The notes under the pieces are model-generated. The model was given only the letters and a program-made list of their open reading frames with translations. It searched no databases and was not told where the DNA came from. A DNA stretch of 64,000 nt from Morchella semilibera (taxonomy: Eukaryota; Ascomycota; Pezizomycetes; Pezizales; Morchellaceae). Of the stretch, positions 10,709-21,236 are shown one piece after another. Where the stretch lies: contig WBVU01000010.1 of the NCBI GenBank assembly GCA_009192285.1, positions 928,111 to 992,110 on the forward strand. Reading direction: 5' to 3'. Every line of letters starts with the position of its first letter. The stretch's first letter is position 1. The position numbers and the translations under genes were made by a program.

Positions 10709-10979
10709 TGAGGGGTTAATTGTCAAAATTCAAAAATCGTGCTTTAAACTATAAAGCATTACTCTAGTGACGACTAAGTTCTCCAAAGTACATCTAGTAA
10801 CCCATATTGCGTAGGTCATATAAGCCTCGTGATCATATCATTTACTATATTTTACAACCCACCCCGTGGTTTTAACAGCTCTCCGTAGGTTTCATGCAGT
10901 TATTCTATAGGAAGAACTTTAGGCCCTTGCGCCAGCACGTACTCACACTATATCACTCGGATTCGTTCCTCGCCAATGT

Positions 10980-11015
10980 CACGTGAATTCGACAGGGTAT
11001 TGTGTGGGTCACGTG
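10980..11015 (+). promoter_or_regulatory. Pair of CACGTG E-boxes upstream of MGM101
   Basis: TCACGTG occurs twice, with cores at 10980-10985 and 11010-11015. The spacing is exactly 30 bp, and the cores lie 79-114 bp before the MGM101 ATG. CACGTG is the palindromic core bound by bHLH factors such as Cbf1. That a bHLH factor acts here is inference. Confidence 0.55.
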
Positions 11016-11093
11016 TCTTAGTTTTCCATCTGTAGGGGCGAGGAGAAATCTCATCTTTTCATAGGTTAACATCAAACCAAGAACACCTTCACC

Positions 11094-11964
11094 ATGAGTT
11101 TTATTGCACGGAGGACCGTTTCGCGTCGCCTTGGCTCAGTAAATTCAATTTTCCAACCCCGCACTTCTGCTACCTTCCTCCTTCCACGATTCGTTACCAC
11201 TGTTGCTCCCACTGATGGGCCTGCGGCAAACTCTAAACCCGAGAAGATCCTGAGTTCAGGTCTCAAAGACGCTCCTGATCTTATCATTGATGACGGTCTT
11301 AGTCCCGAAAAGATTGATTGGTCGAAATCATTCCATGGATTGTCGGTAGAACCATTCAGTAAAGAGACTGCAGATGTACTGCTCGCTCCTCTGGATCCAG
11401 AAGATGTAGAAGTCAAACCTGGTACCAAATTTCTTTTTAAATTAACTTTACTAGAAAGAGTAACTAACGCTTCTACTATTGTTTACAGACGGAATCATTT
11501 ACCTTCCCGAGATCAAGTACCGCAGAATTCTGAATAAGGCATTTGGTCCAGGTGCATGGGGCCTAGCACCGCGTGGAGAGACAATTGTAACGGATAAGGC
11601 TGTTACAAGAGAATATGCTCTTGTTTGTCATGGAAGGTACAATTTTTATTCGCACCCCTAGAGCTCTTAGGATTTAATTGACCTTTGAGATAGATTAGTA
11701 TCGGTTGCACGCGGCGAGCAGGACTACTTTGACCCCAGCGGAATCCCGACAGCGACGGAAGGCTGCAAGTCCAATGCACTGATGCGGTGTTGCAAAGATC
11801 TTGGTATCGCCAGTGAGCTATGGGATCCTCGTTGGATTAGGAACTTCAGGAAGAAGTATTGCGATGAGAAGTTTGGGGAACACCAGCTGACCAAGAAGAA
11901 AAAGAAGCTCTGGGTAAAGAAGGGGGATACACTAGAGTATCCGTACAAAGTTTGTGGGTTTTAA
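11094..11964 (+). CDS. MGM101: Mitochondrial genome maintenance protein Mgm101
   Basis: Exons are 11094-11421, 11489-11636 and 11694-11964, giving 248 aa. The C-terminal two thirds are the very conserved Mgm101 core: [21 protein letters not shown], then [18 protein letters not shown], then [18 protein letters not shown], ending [20 protein letters not shown]. Mgm101 is a mitochondrial-nucleoid ssDNA-binding, strand-annealing protein related to Rad52, needed for mtDNA recombination and repair. The first 30 residues are basic ([15 protein letters not shown]) and fit a mitochondrial presequence. The third exon uses the TAG acceptor ending at 11693, which restores the family sequence [12 protein letters not shown]. 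The gene converges on the nitrilase gene, 170 bp between stops. Confidence 0.95.
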
Positions 11965-12134
11965 GATTGATTAGGCTTGTCATTCTATGTCCGAAAGGTT
12001 CTATTTTTCTCTTTCCTTTCTTGTTTCTGTAGGATAAGGCTGTCCGGGGGTAAGAGACTAGATGTACACCGAAATTCCCCTCATTGATAAAAAAATTTAA
12101 AGAGTATCATTTTACATTGAAAGTCATGTTACAT

Positions 12135-13267
12135 TTAAACCTTTGACGTTACGGCATAGTGATAACCTGGCCTGGCAAGGTCAGCCCTGATTTTATAACT
12201 ATCCTCTGCGTCTTCCAGGATCTGGAGGTCAATTTCCCCAATCACCATCTGCTCACGGACCCCATCAGCCTTAACTATAGGCCCCATCAACGGCATGGTA
12301 ATTTGCGACAACCCAGCAAATTCACTTCCCTCGCGGCCACCAGCATTGGAGAAGATGATGGCAGAAACATTTTCAAAAGCTCTTGACACTACTATTGACT
12401 GTAAAAATACTGCTTCCGAGTCTGGATTCCAGTGGAAGCCGGTTTCATTTATTAGTGTCCCTTAGAAGCATAATCAGTATCAAAACACTGCTTGCCCATT
12501 TTACAGAGAGGGTAAATATAAGGGTCTTTACAGAATGTCGGGATGATTATTATTCTTGCGCCTTGGGTTATAAGGGCTCTAAATGCCTCTGGGACTATGG
12601 GCGTATGTAAGCTACTGGAAATAATGTAATTAGCTGGTATTAGGATGCTTACAGGCAAGGTCCCAGCATATCAGAAGTCCGACCTTTCCAAGTGGGGTCT
12701 CTATAACGGAATGTGGGTTGTGCCCAGCAGCCTCGAGGTGACCTCTCTCCGTATGCCTTGGTTTTCTCAGCATTGGTACCAAACTGTTAGACAAGGAAGC
12801 CACGCTAAATATTTACCACAGGTTCTTTTTTGTATAAGATCCTAACACCTCGCCTGTATTTGATATGAAATAGGCAATGTTATATAGCATCTCCTTGCCG
12901 TTCTCCTCGTCTGGAGAGGTGTGTTTCTCCACAATTGTCCCAGGAACGATATTGATGTTGTATTCTTTTGCCAACTCCTACACCGGAACCCTCAGCAGGA
13001 TGAAACATAAGTTTAGAGATGAAAGGGGAGCCTCACGCAGAATTTTGTCAAATATGTCCTGTCATCAGCAGCATCTGCAAAATGTGGGTCGTTTGGTACC
13101 CAGCTTGTTAGACAATACTCTGGAAGTACAGCTAGCTCTGCCCCATCTGTTGCGGCTTGCTGTATGAAAGCTCTGGCGCGTTGGAAGTTCGCCTCCATCT
13201 GCATGGGCTCCGGGTGTAACTGAATTACAGCGCATTTAAACTTTCTGGCGGTCATTCTAGCTTTCAA
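12135..13267 (-). CDS. Carbon-nitrogen hydrolase (nitrilase superfamily)
   Basis: Five exons in transcript order: 13267-13037, 12977-12817, 12756-12653, 12594-12532 and 12460-12135, giving 294 aa. The nitrilase catalytic triad is visible: Glu in [12 protein letters not shown], Lys in YTKKNLWH, and Cys in [16 protein letters not shown]. Splices were placed so that these motifs and the [12 protein letters not shown] and [16 protein letters not shown] segments stay in frame. Members hydrolyse amides, nitriles or carbamoyl groups. The KKNLWH.ERGHLE pattern resembles amidase-like fungal members rather than true nitrilases. The substrate cannot be told from sequence. An alternative start four codons on (13255) is possible. 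Confidence 0.85.
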
Positions 13268-13627
13268 TACGGGGCTGAGGGGTCTAGTGAGGGGTCTGTA
13301 TATCTAGAATACAGCACAACAGGTTCGTTCACGGGTTTGGGCCTGATATATATGCTTTGGGTTGAGATTAGGTCGCGTTATGTCAGGCTCCCGCGTCGCA
13401 AATTTCTCATAAGTATATTTACATGTAGTTACATACATACTAGTACTTGTAACCTATGATGCAATGGGTGTTGTCGAGCGACTGCAGGGCAAGCCCTAAT
13501 TGCCCCACAGGGTGCTTGGCGAGGGGTTCCACGCAGACGCAGATCAGCGATAGCGGGAAAAAATAAATCAATACAGAACCTCAAATTCCCCTCAATCACG
13601 ACAACTTCATCATCTCTTTCTCACTAA
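13268..13627. promoter_or_regulatory. Divergent promoter, nitrilase gene and eIF3l
   Basis: 360 bp between opposite-strand start codons. It contains one TACATGTA palindrome (13420-13427) followed by TACATACATAC. The remainder shows no recognisable element. Confidence 0.5.
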
Positions 13628-15379
13628 ATGCTGTCGGGACAGAGGACAAACGGCAGCAATATGCACGATTATGATGATGATGTTGACGACGAGGTTCTAG
13701 CCTCAACCATTGTTGAAGCCCTCCAAGAAGATGGGGAGTATGATGATATAGAACCAAGGTCTGGCGGCCTCCAGATTTCGGGAGACGATATTCAACAGCG
13801 GCTAGCATCTGCCGCCCAGCCTTTGGAGTTTCAGGCGACGCTAGGCGCCCGATTTACAAGCTATGACAACTACTGCAGTCTCTTCCACTTCATTTTGAAC
13901 TCTGATGGGCCAGTAGATCTCGAGCTCCCAACTGTGAGTTGATCTTGGGGTCTTTACGCGCTTTTTCTTTCTTCCTTTTTTTTGGTTCAGGGGCATTGGT
14001 ATTCGCGATATTTGTTCGAGGGGTAGATTGGTAACAATTGAAGGACAGGAGAGCTAATGGTATGGTGGGGATAGTACTACTGGGCTTGGGATGTTATCGA
14101 CGAGTTCATCTACCAGTTCAACAGCTTCTGTATCCACCGCAACAATGTCGCAAGGAAGGGGCAAAATGAAGAGGAGAAGCAATTGTTAAGGGACAACCCA
14201 CAGACGTGGGGATGCTATAGTGTTCTCAATGTTCTCTACTCGTTGATCCAGCGGTCTCAAATGAATGAACAGCTCGCTGCTATCAAAAGAGGAGAGGATC
14301 CAAATGAGGTTGCTGGTGAATATGGCTCTCGCCAGCTTTACAGAATGCTGGGATACTTCAGTATTATCGGGCTCCTCCGTGTACACTGCCTTCTCGGCGA
14401 CTTCACTCTCGCTTTAAAGACTTTGGATGACATTGAATTGAATAAGAAGGCAGTTTTTGCCAGAGTTATGGCCGCTCATTTTACAACGTGAGTTTTGGGT
14501 GTCAAAATATGTCTCATAGATTTGGTTTCTAACAGTGGAAACAGATACTACTATGTTGGTTTCAGTTATATGATGATGCGCCGCTATGCCGACGCTATTA
14601 AGGCATTCTCTCACATTCTTGTCTATGTTTCCCGAACAAAAAACCTGGGAAAGAATGCCCAATTCGACTCTGTTAGTTTCCGGAAGTCCCTTGAAAGAGA
14701 GGTAATACTGACCTGGTATTTTATATAGATCACCAAGAAGAATGATCAGATGTATGCCCTGATTGCTATCTGCGTTGCTCTCTGCCCAACTCGTCTTGAC
14801 GATACTATTCACGCTACCCTTCGTGAGAAATATGGCGATCAGTTCCAGCGTATGCAACGTGGAGGCCTTGACACCCTCCCTATCTTTGAGCAGCTCTTCA
14901 ACTCTGCCTGTCCCAAGTTTATCTCTCCTATCCCCCCAGATTTCGATAAGCCAGAGAACAACATCGACCCTGCGCAACATCATCTTGCCTGCTTCATGTC
15001 TGATGTTAAGAATGCCATGCTCGGACCTACCCTGAAGAGCTTCCTTAAGCTTTACACCACCCAAGATTTGCACAAACTCGCTGGTCTCATTGATCTCAAG
15101 CCGGAGGATCTTAGGCGACAGTTGCTTGTTTACAAGCAGAGGAGCAGACAGACTAGGTGGAGCGAAGGTGGGCTTCTAGAGGGTGACATTGTCAACACTT
15201 CTGACTTGGACTTTGCTCTTGAAGGGGTAGGCTCCCCTAGTTCCTGCCTTGCAATAAATATAATTCCGAAACGAATACTAACATGATCGTTGTACTAGGA
15301 CTTGATCCACATCTCCGAGGCCAAGACTGGGCGAAAACTTGTAGACTGGTACCTGAGGAACCTTGCCAGAACTTACTAG
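13628..15379 (+). CDS. Translation initiation factor eIF3 subunit l
   Basis: Exons are 13628-13933, 14075-14487, 14545-14671, 14729-15226 and 15299-15379, giving 474 aa, the usual family length. An acidic N-terminus (DYDDDVDDEV) precedes the conserved helical PCI-type body: DVIDEFIYQFNSFCIHR, TWGCYSVLNVLYSLIQRSQ, RMLGYFSIIGLLRVHCLLGDF, then YVGFSYMMMRRYADAIKAFSHIL and KNDQMYALIAICVALCP. The C-terminus reads HISEAKTGRKLVDWYLRNLARTY. eIF3l is a subunit of the eIF3 octamer core found in filamentous fungi and animals and absent from budding yeast. The last intron has a good branch point (TACTAAC) before its acceptor. Confidence 0.93.
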
Positions 15380-15767
15380 ACAATCTCGGACTGGAAGGCG
15401 CGGGAATAGGGCATAGAAGGAAACTAGTTTGATAAGGCCTGATTTACTTTCACGCCTTTTCAAACTCAAAACGTTAATGCATTTGGAGTGACAAAAATGG
15501 GATGGTTTGTTGGCGGCGGTGTCTCTGGATTGATTTTTCTTTTTTTTTATGTGGGAAACCTTGGTGCACGATATCAGTAAGGAAGAAAATTCAGCCGTGG
15601 GGAGAGTATTAGGTGCATTTCTGTCGATGCCCATGGGGTCTCACTTTTCTTGGTTTCTTGTGTGTACATTCGATAGGCGAATATAAAGGTCGTTGTTTCT
15701 TCTAAGCTTATTTATATGCCAGTTTCACGCCATGAATCATGGGCTATCACTCGGGTCTCTAAATGTA

Positions 15768-15993
15768 CCCAAGGTGTCGGAAAGTGATGCACATTCGGTG
15801 GTTTCATAGCCACACGGGAACAAACCCCCACATTAGGCTATTTCAAGGTAAATATAAGTGTGCAGATACTCTTCATCAAGTATATGCTTAGTACTTAGGT
15901 ATGGTAGAGAAGTTCTGTACGATTTGGTTGTATTGTGATAAAGTATTTGGGCGTTGTCTGGTCAAAATGTGCATCACTTTCCAACACCCTAGG
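15768..15993. mobile_element. MITE with 28-bp terminal inverted repeats and TA duplication
   Basis: The ends are 28-nt inverted repeats at 15768-15795 and 15966-15993, with 25 of 28 positions matching. They share GGAAAGTGATGCACATT as the inner 17 bases. The element is flanked by TA on both sides (15766-15767 and 15994-15995), and the outer flanks ATG and CAT would rejoin as ATGTACAT. The 226-bp length, absence of coding capacity and TA target site fit a MITE mobilised by a Tc1/mariner-type transposase. Confidence 0.75.
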
Positions 15994-16084
15994 TACATCT
16001 TTCCCTCAAGGGTAAAGTGCTGTTTAATAAAAACCAAATGGTTTCTTGAGTTAAGAGCTGATGGTTGATTATCTTTGGCATTTC

Positions 16085-16255
16085 CCCCAAAGTTCTGGGG
16101 GGACAAAAGAAACTGGTACACCTGGGATCACGGCTCAATCACCCAGGGACGTTCTCCACCCCCGGTTTGAACCCAGGACCTTCTGTTGCCGGGGCCAAAC
16201 ACACGGTGTTTGGACCGGCAGCGCAAGTGTGATATCCACTCGGCCACCGGCCTTA
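16085..16255 (-). mobile_element. tRNA-derived SINE or tRNA-like element
   Basis: On the minus strand an A box, TGGCCGAGTGG (16246-16236), is followed 62 bp later by a B box, GGTTCAAACCG (16173-16163). This is the internal Pol III promoter layout of a tRNA with a long variable arm (Ser or Leu class). The start GGCCGGTGGCCGAGTGGAT resembles a Ser/Leu tRNA 5' half. The sequence does not fold into a clean cloverleaf and continues into an unrelated body, so a SINE or pseudo-tRNA is more likely than a functional tRNA. Boundaries are approximate. Confidence 0.55.
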
Positions 16256-17131
16256 TGGTGGAAACTTCCCGCAACCCACATTTAAAGTTTATCTCACGAC
16301 GTGGCAGCCAACGTTTTTGACCTTAACACCAAACATGCGGACCGTGCAGGCCGTTCTATATTATTTTACCCAGCGGAAGCTATCTACTAAAGCAGAGTAT
16401 CTAGAGCAGAGCAGAGCAGAGTATGTAGATCATATTGCCCGGGCTGTGGGGCAGGCACACACGTACATGTAGTTTTAGTAGACGGCCATACGTAAGATGC
16501 TAAAAGCACCTCTTTCAATCTAAGTCCGCGCCCAATGGATCATCTATCCTGTCGTGTATGTAACGTAATACATGCATATGCCTGAGCCGAGTGATGCTTC
16601 ATAATTATAGCCTCGTGCCAATTACGTACAAACAGCTTGCATGCTCACCGGTAACAGGAGATGGGGACGAACTTGCGACTTACACGTGCCCTGTCCGGGC
16701 GGTGAAGTATTCCATTTCATGAAGAGGGCGCCTCGGTCAGGTTGCTTCTTTAGAAGGTTATGCATCAACTTCGAATTATAATCCGCAGCTGCAGAGTATA
16801 CCCTTCTTAGAGGATCAATTATAGTGAATACACGTTGTAGAACCCACAATTGGTGCTCCGAAGGCGAGTCCTCAGGAGGGCTAAACCTACACCCGCGAGA
16901 TTTTAGTCGCCAGAGGTTTTTACATTACTGCTGATGTAGGTATAGTTCTGACTATGATAATTTTTTGGTGATGTTTTCACTAGTAATTCAATGTTAACTT
17001 TCATTTTCATTTGACCTTGATTACAGGCTACGAAAACTTATTAAAAGTAGCCACCTTGTGCTTCCTTCCAATTTCTCAAACTAATTCTAATCCTCCGTAT
17101 CATATCATCGCTTACCCAGTCGTATTTAAAG

Positions 17132-19527
17132 CTAAAAGCATTCATTGAGCCCATCATCGGGGGCTTTAATCGATGAAAGTAATTTCTCCACCTCCTTGGA
17201 GCTAATAACCCCGCCACCAATTTCAGGATTAGACACCTTAGGTTCTTGCACACGGCAACCCTCACTTTTTTCCGGGGAAGAATAGACTCTTTCAGGAGAA
17301 TAATTGATAGAACTAGACCGAGGGCTAATAGGAAATGGTTTGCTCAAGTCTTCAAACATCCTGATAAGCTTCTCGGGCAAGGGGCGTGGTGGAGAGGGTA
17401 CAATTGGAGAAGCAACAGGAAGTCTGGATGCTCTGGTCATACGGCGAGGGAAAAGACGATTAGGGGTCTCCTCAAGCGGGGCGCTATCCTTTTTGTTGCC
17501 CCACGAAATACTGGCCCTCTCTGATGTTTGCAAGGGCAACAATGGAGAGGGTGTTCTCGGTTCTACATCTTCTGCATCTGGATGGTAGATACAATGCATA
17601 CTACCATTCTCAGAGACAGGAGAATCACGAAGAAGATGTTCTCTATCAGAAGATTGGGAGATGGGAGACGGCTTGGTTTATAAAGATCAGCGAGGTAGAA
17701 TAGGAGGAATGAAGTACTAGGCATACCCAGCGAACAGCTCTCGTCGAACATGGCGATAACGATATGCCCCCATCATCCCGCCCTTCTTCGTTTACTGGTT
17801 TCATGACCTCTACGCCTTTTTCTGCCCATTTTCCCATAGAAAGCTTCCATTTACCCTCTTCATCACCTATTTGTTGTGGGCTTATCAATTCAGGGATGCT
17901 ATAGGCGTCATCAAATCCTTCCCAATGTTTGCAGTTATCGCTACCTTCAGAATCGTATTGGACCCCTCCCTTCCCTGGTGACATCTCAAGATTACCAAAA
18001 TTGTAATCCTGCTTCAAAGTTGAGGGTGATCCTTGAAGGGGCTGAGCCTCGGTTGGTGGGGGGGTTACGCTTCCTTGTCCATCTGATTCTATGCTTCTAT
18101 CAAGAAGGTTTGGTCTTGAAATATGATTTCCCAATCCCCACCTTTGTAGCTTATCGAGGCGTGGCCGCTCAAGTGGTTCAAGGCGCGGAGTACCCATCCA
18201 GTGTAGATCACTAACCACCACTGGTCTAAAGTTCTCAGACTTTGATTGATCTTCGTTTTCGACTTTTTCAAGTGATCCTTTCAGTTTCATTTCAGCAATC
18301 AAATCCTTATATTTGCGATTCCACCCAATTGTCATGGAAGTTTCTTTGTGAAATTCAAAGGGCGACAAGTTGTCTGTCTTTTGGGAAGAACAATGTTCAG
18401 ATATTGATGATAAATTGGCGGATGGTTTATCCCGAAGGTCTGAGGAAAATAATTTCCTCTCCAGTTTAGGGGAAACACCTGAAGTACAATCTTCGAGATG
18501 ATATCCCATGTGTTGAGCATTGCCTATCCTTGTCTTAATCGACCCAGTGATCCCTAGGATATGGGTATTTCCTATATCGTCCGCAACAAACATCCTATCA
18601 GAGGACATCATTTGGCCTGAAAAATTCGCCCCCCGCAACCTAGTGCGCAGAGAATCGTCTCTAGTAGAGACCCACACTGTATCAGACGCAGGAGAGGGCC
18701 AGCGCTTAGGAGAAGGCATATGTTCATCGGGGAATTCAATTCCACCGGGAGAAAGTTCAAGTGGGCTTGGAGTATCTCTCTTCGCCTCCTCAACTGACCA
18801 ATGGGGAGAAATCTCTCTCCTTGAAAAATCAAAGGCCTTATGCTCTGGTGCCCTCTGAGCCTCGTCAATGGGAACAATGCTCTCTGCTGAGCGATAGCTT
18901 GGAGAGGAGGATCGGCTCGCGCTATCCCCCAGAGAAGTATGTCTAGATACCCCAACAGAAAGGCCAGAGTATCCTCCTGTACAACGTGAGATGTCCATAG
19001 TAATACTAGAGATATCATGGTTTATCCCTAGAGATGATAGGTGGTGTTTTCTACCTGTGTTTCCACGATTCAAGCCTGCATCGTCACTGAAATCAGAGAT
19101 AAAGCTCCTTCGTCGTGGATTCAAAGCCTTCGCCTCGGGGGATAAATATCGGTAACCGTTATCCTCACTATATATGTGATTAATAGTTTGACTATAGAGA
19201 ATGGGATACTAACCAGCTAGAACGAGCAGGATCCAACCTTTCCTGTATACCAATAAAGGCGGCAAAGCTTTCTGCCACGGATTGTAAGACTTCTTGGAGG
19301 GAAAATATATCCAGGCCATCATGAGCAGAATCGTAAATGAGCCAGACACAAAGGATAGTTATTGCTAGAAGCCTTCGCATAGATTTAGATGATAGCTTCA
19401 TAGGAAGAGCCTTGGGAACATACCCAGATACCAGTAATAAGCCGCAGAAGACAAACAAAACAAGAAAAGAAACCAAGAAACCTGTCAAAAGACTTGGATA
19501 TGGTATACAGAAATGAGTGTCATTCAT
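17132..19527 (-). CDS. Unnamed protein with two TM helices and a long disordered tail
   Basis: I do not recognise this protein. Exons in transcript order are 19527-19214, 19167-17727 and 17671-17132, giving 764 aa. Residues about 14-36 (LLTGFLVSFLVLFVFCGLLLVSG) and about 52-66 (RLLAITILCVWLIYD) are strong membrane segments. A short amphipathic stretch follows (IFSLQEVLQSVAESFAAFIGI). The remaining 650 residues are Ser/Pro/Arg-rich and predicted disordered, with many SP and SPxK/R sites (MPSPKRWPSPASD, RTPSPLLPL) that could be proline-directed kinase targets. The first intron is only 46 bp. The layout suggests a membrane-anchored regulatory scaffold, perhaps ER or nuclear envelope, but that is inference. 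Confidence 0.7.
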
Positions 19528-20006
19528 GTTGGCTGGATTAGTTGCAGTAATGGTTGATAATAAACGTGGTTGAGGGGATGCTGGATACCAAAATGAATAT
19601 AGCGAGTGAGTGAGTAGAATATCTACAGTAGATGTAGTTAGAAGAAAGCTACATATGTATATATACCACGACGGATGACAACTTGAAGGGTACTCTGGTT
19701 AACAAAAAGCACTAGTTCTATTTGGGCCAGTAAGTACCCTACATGTGCCCTGCTTCACCTATTATCACTCTATAAAGCCGGGTAACTAATGCCCAGCCTT
19801 TAACTTAGTGGGCCTAAATAACTCTGGGGTGGCCGTCCAGGCGGCTCTCATTCCTCCAGCCAACGACGGTTGCGGAATTTCTTAAAATCAACCACAACAT
19901 TACCTCCCCCCCCCCTCCCCCTTCAAAGTTTAACGCGCCCAGATAAAACATCGTCAGCACTGAGTTCGGCTTCTCTCCACCCGTAACCTTCAACCAAGTT
20001 TCAGAT
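19528..20006. other. Divergent promoter, two-TM protein gene and RRM gene
   Basis: 479 bp between opposite-strand start codons. A C-run (19907-19920) lies about 90 bp before the RRM gene ATG. Nothing else is recognisable. Confidence 0.5.
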
Positions 20007-21236
20007 ATGTCAGATGCAAACCCGAAAACCATCTCCCTAGACGATATGATCGCCGAAAGTAAGCTGTTCTGCACTTCACGCGTGTCCGCCAGTGACAACC
20101 TCTTACACTCACCCTTGCAGATCGTCGCGCAAAAGCTTCCGAAATCGCTAGCGCGACCATGGGCAGACTCCGCAATCAAGGCTCAAATGTACCTACGGGA
20201 CCTGCGAAACTAAACGGACGAGGGAGTATTGGAAAGGTACGCCCTTGATCAACAAACAGAAAATCCCCGTCATCGTACTCCTCCTCCATTTTCTGCTTGC
20301 CATTCCCCTCCAGCTACGAATAAGTAAAAGAGGAGGGAAAGAGAATATAGGGGAGAGGTGATGTAGCAGGGAAACTACGCTGCTTCGTTCTTCTTATCGT
20401 CCTCGGGATCTGAAACCTAACGGCAAGCTTTTATTCACAGCGCGCCGCAGCCTCTGGCAGTGGTATCGGGAACCTGGCCCCGGCCACCGGTCTCAACGGA
20501 AGGTGGACTCATGACCTCCATCAACATAACAACACATCCCGAGTGTCGAAGCTCCCTACGACACTTTCCCCCGCCATTGCCCGCTCCCTCCAGAATAACA
20601 GGCTTTTTGCGGCCCTGCATGGAGTACAGACACCTACTGGTCCATCGGCAGATGTAATTCCTAGCGGCCCGAGAAAGGGCCGTAGCGCAAATATCCGTGG
20701 TCAAGCCTCCGGCTTCTCAATCAAAGGTTTCGCAGGGCCGTTCGTCGTCCAGGCGTCGAATTTTGCGCCGGGGACTACAGCGGAAGACATCAAAATGGCA
20801 ATGTTGCCACTCGGAAAGATTCTTAGCTGCATAATCCTCTCCGCAAACCCCACGGTCATATGTGAGATAGTTTTCGAAAAAAGAGAAGCCGCAGATCAGT
20901 GCATTCTACAATATAACAACCAGCTCGCAGATGGTAAATTATTTTCCTGGTTTATCCTCTAACGCAAGGTTACACTTACTGACATGAAAAGAAGGTCGCC
21001 TTCTACACCTCACTCTCAAGCCTGGTCCACCAGTTAGCAGGCTCATGCATCATAGCGGAACCGCTCCGAGACCATCCCCTAGACAGATAGATCCTAATGC
21101 AGCTCGTGAGGAGGCCGACCGTCAACGTAGACTAACCAACATCAGCTATCAAGACGGAAGTTATGGTGTTAGACCACCGCCATTGTATTCCGACGCACTT
21201 GTCCAGAGAGGGCGAGGGTTTAATACCAGCCGATAA
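20007..21236 (+). CDS. RRM-domain RNA-binding protein
   Basis: Exons are 20007-20058, 20121-20236, 20441-20933 and 20995-21236, giving 300 aa. One RNA-recognition fold is visible at about residues 155-235: GPFVVQASNFAPGTTAEDIKM, then MLPLGKILSCIIL, then VICEIVFEKREAADQCILQYNNQ, then DGRLLHLTLKPG. The flanks are Gly/Arg/Ser-rich, and a short N-terminal motif (ISLDDMIAENRR) resembles the start of Yra1/ALY-type export adaptors. The overall plan (short acidic/basic N-terminus, basic linker, one RRM, C-terminal RG) also suits that group. The assignment is tentative; the RRM itself is fairly clear although the RNP1 aromatic residues are degenerate. The second intron, 204 bp, is unusually long for this window. 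Confidence 0.75.

Larger units (their letters stand above)
10629..11093. other. Intergenic VPS3-MGM101
   Basis: This interval holds the VPS3 3' flank, with a hairpin at 10680-10708, and the MGM101 promoter, with two CACGTG boxes. Nothing coding is seen. Confidence 0.6.
15380..17131. other. Intergenic eIF3l to unnamed membrane protein, with transposon remnants
   Basis: 1.75 kb between convergent stop codons. It holds the MITE at 15768-15993 and the tRNA-like element at 16085-16255, listed separately, plus one TACATGTA (16464-16471). From 16300 to 17131 nothing coding is seen. A short frame ending NWKEAQGGYF near 17041 is open but lies after the neighbouring gene's stop. Confidence 0.6.

Noticed and set aside
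17041-17131. Possible C-terminal extension of the two-TM protein (ending NWKEAQGGYF)
   Set aside because: It would need an extra splice just before the in-frame stop at 17132; no convincing acceptor is present.
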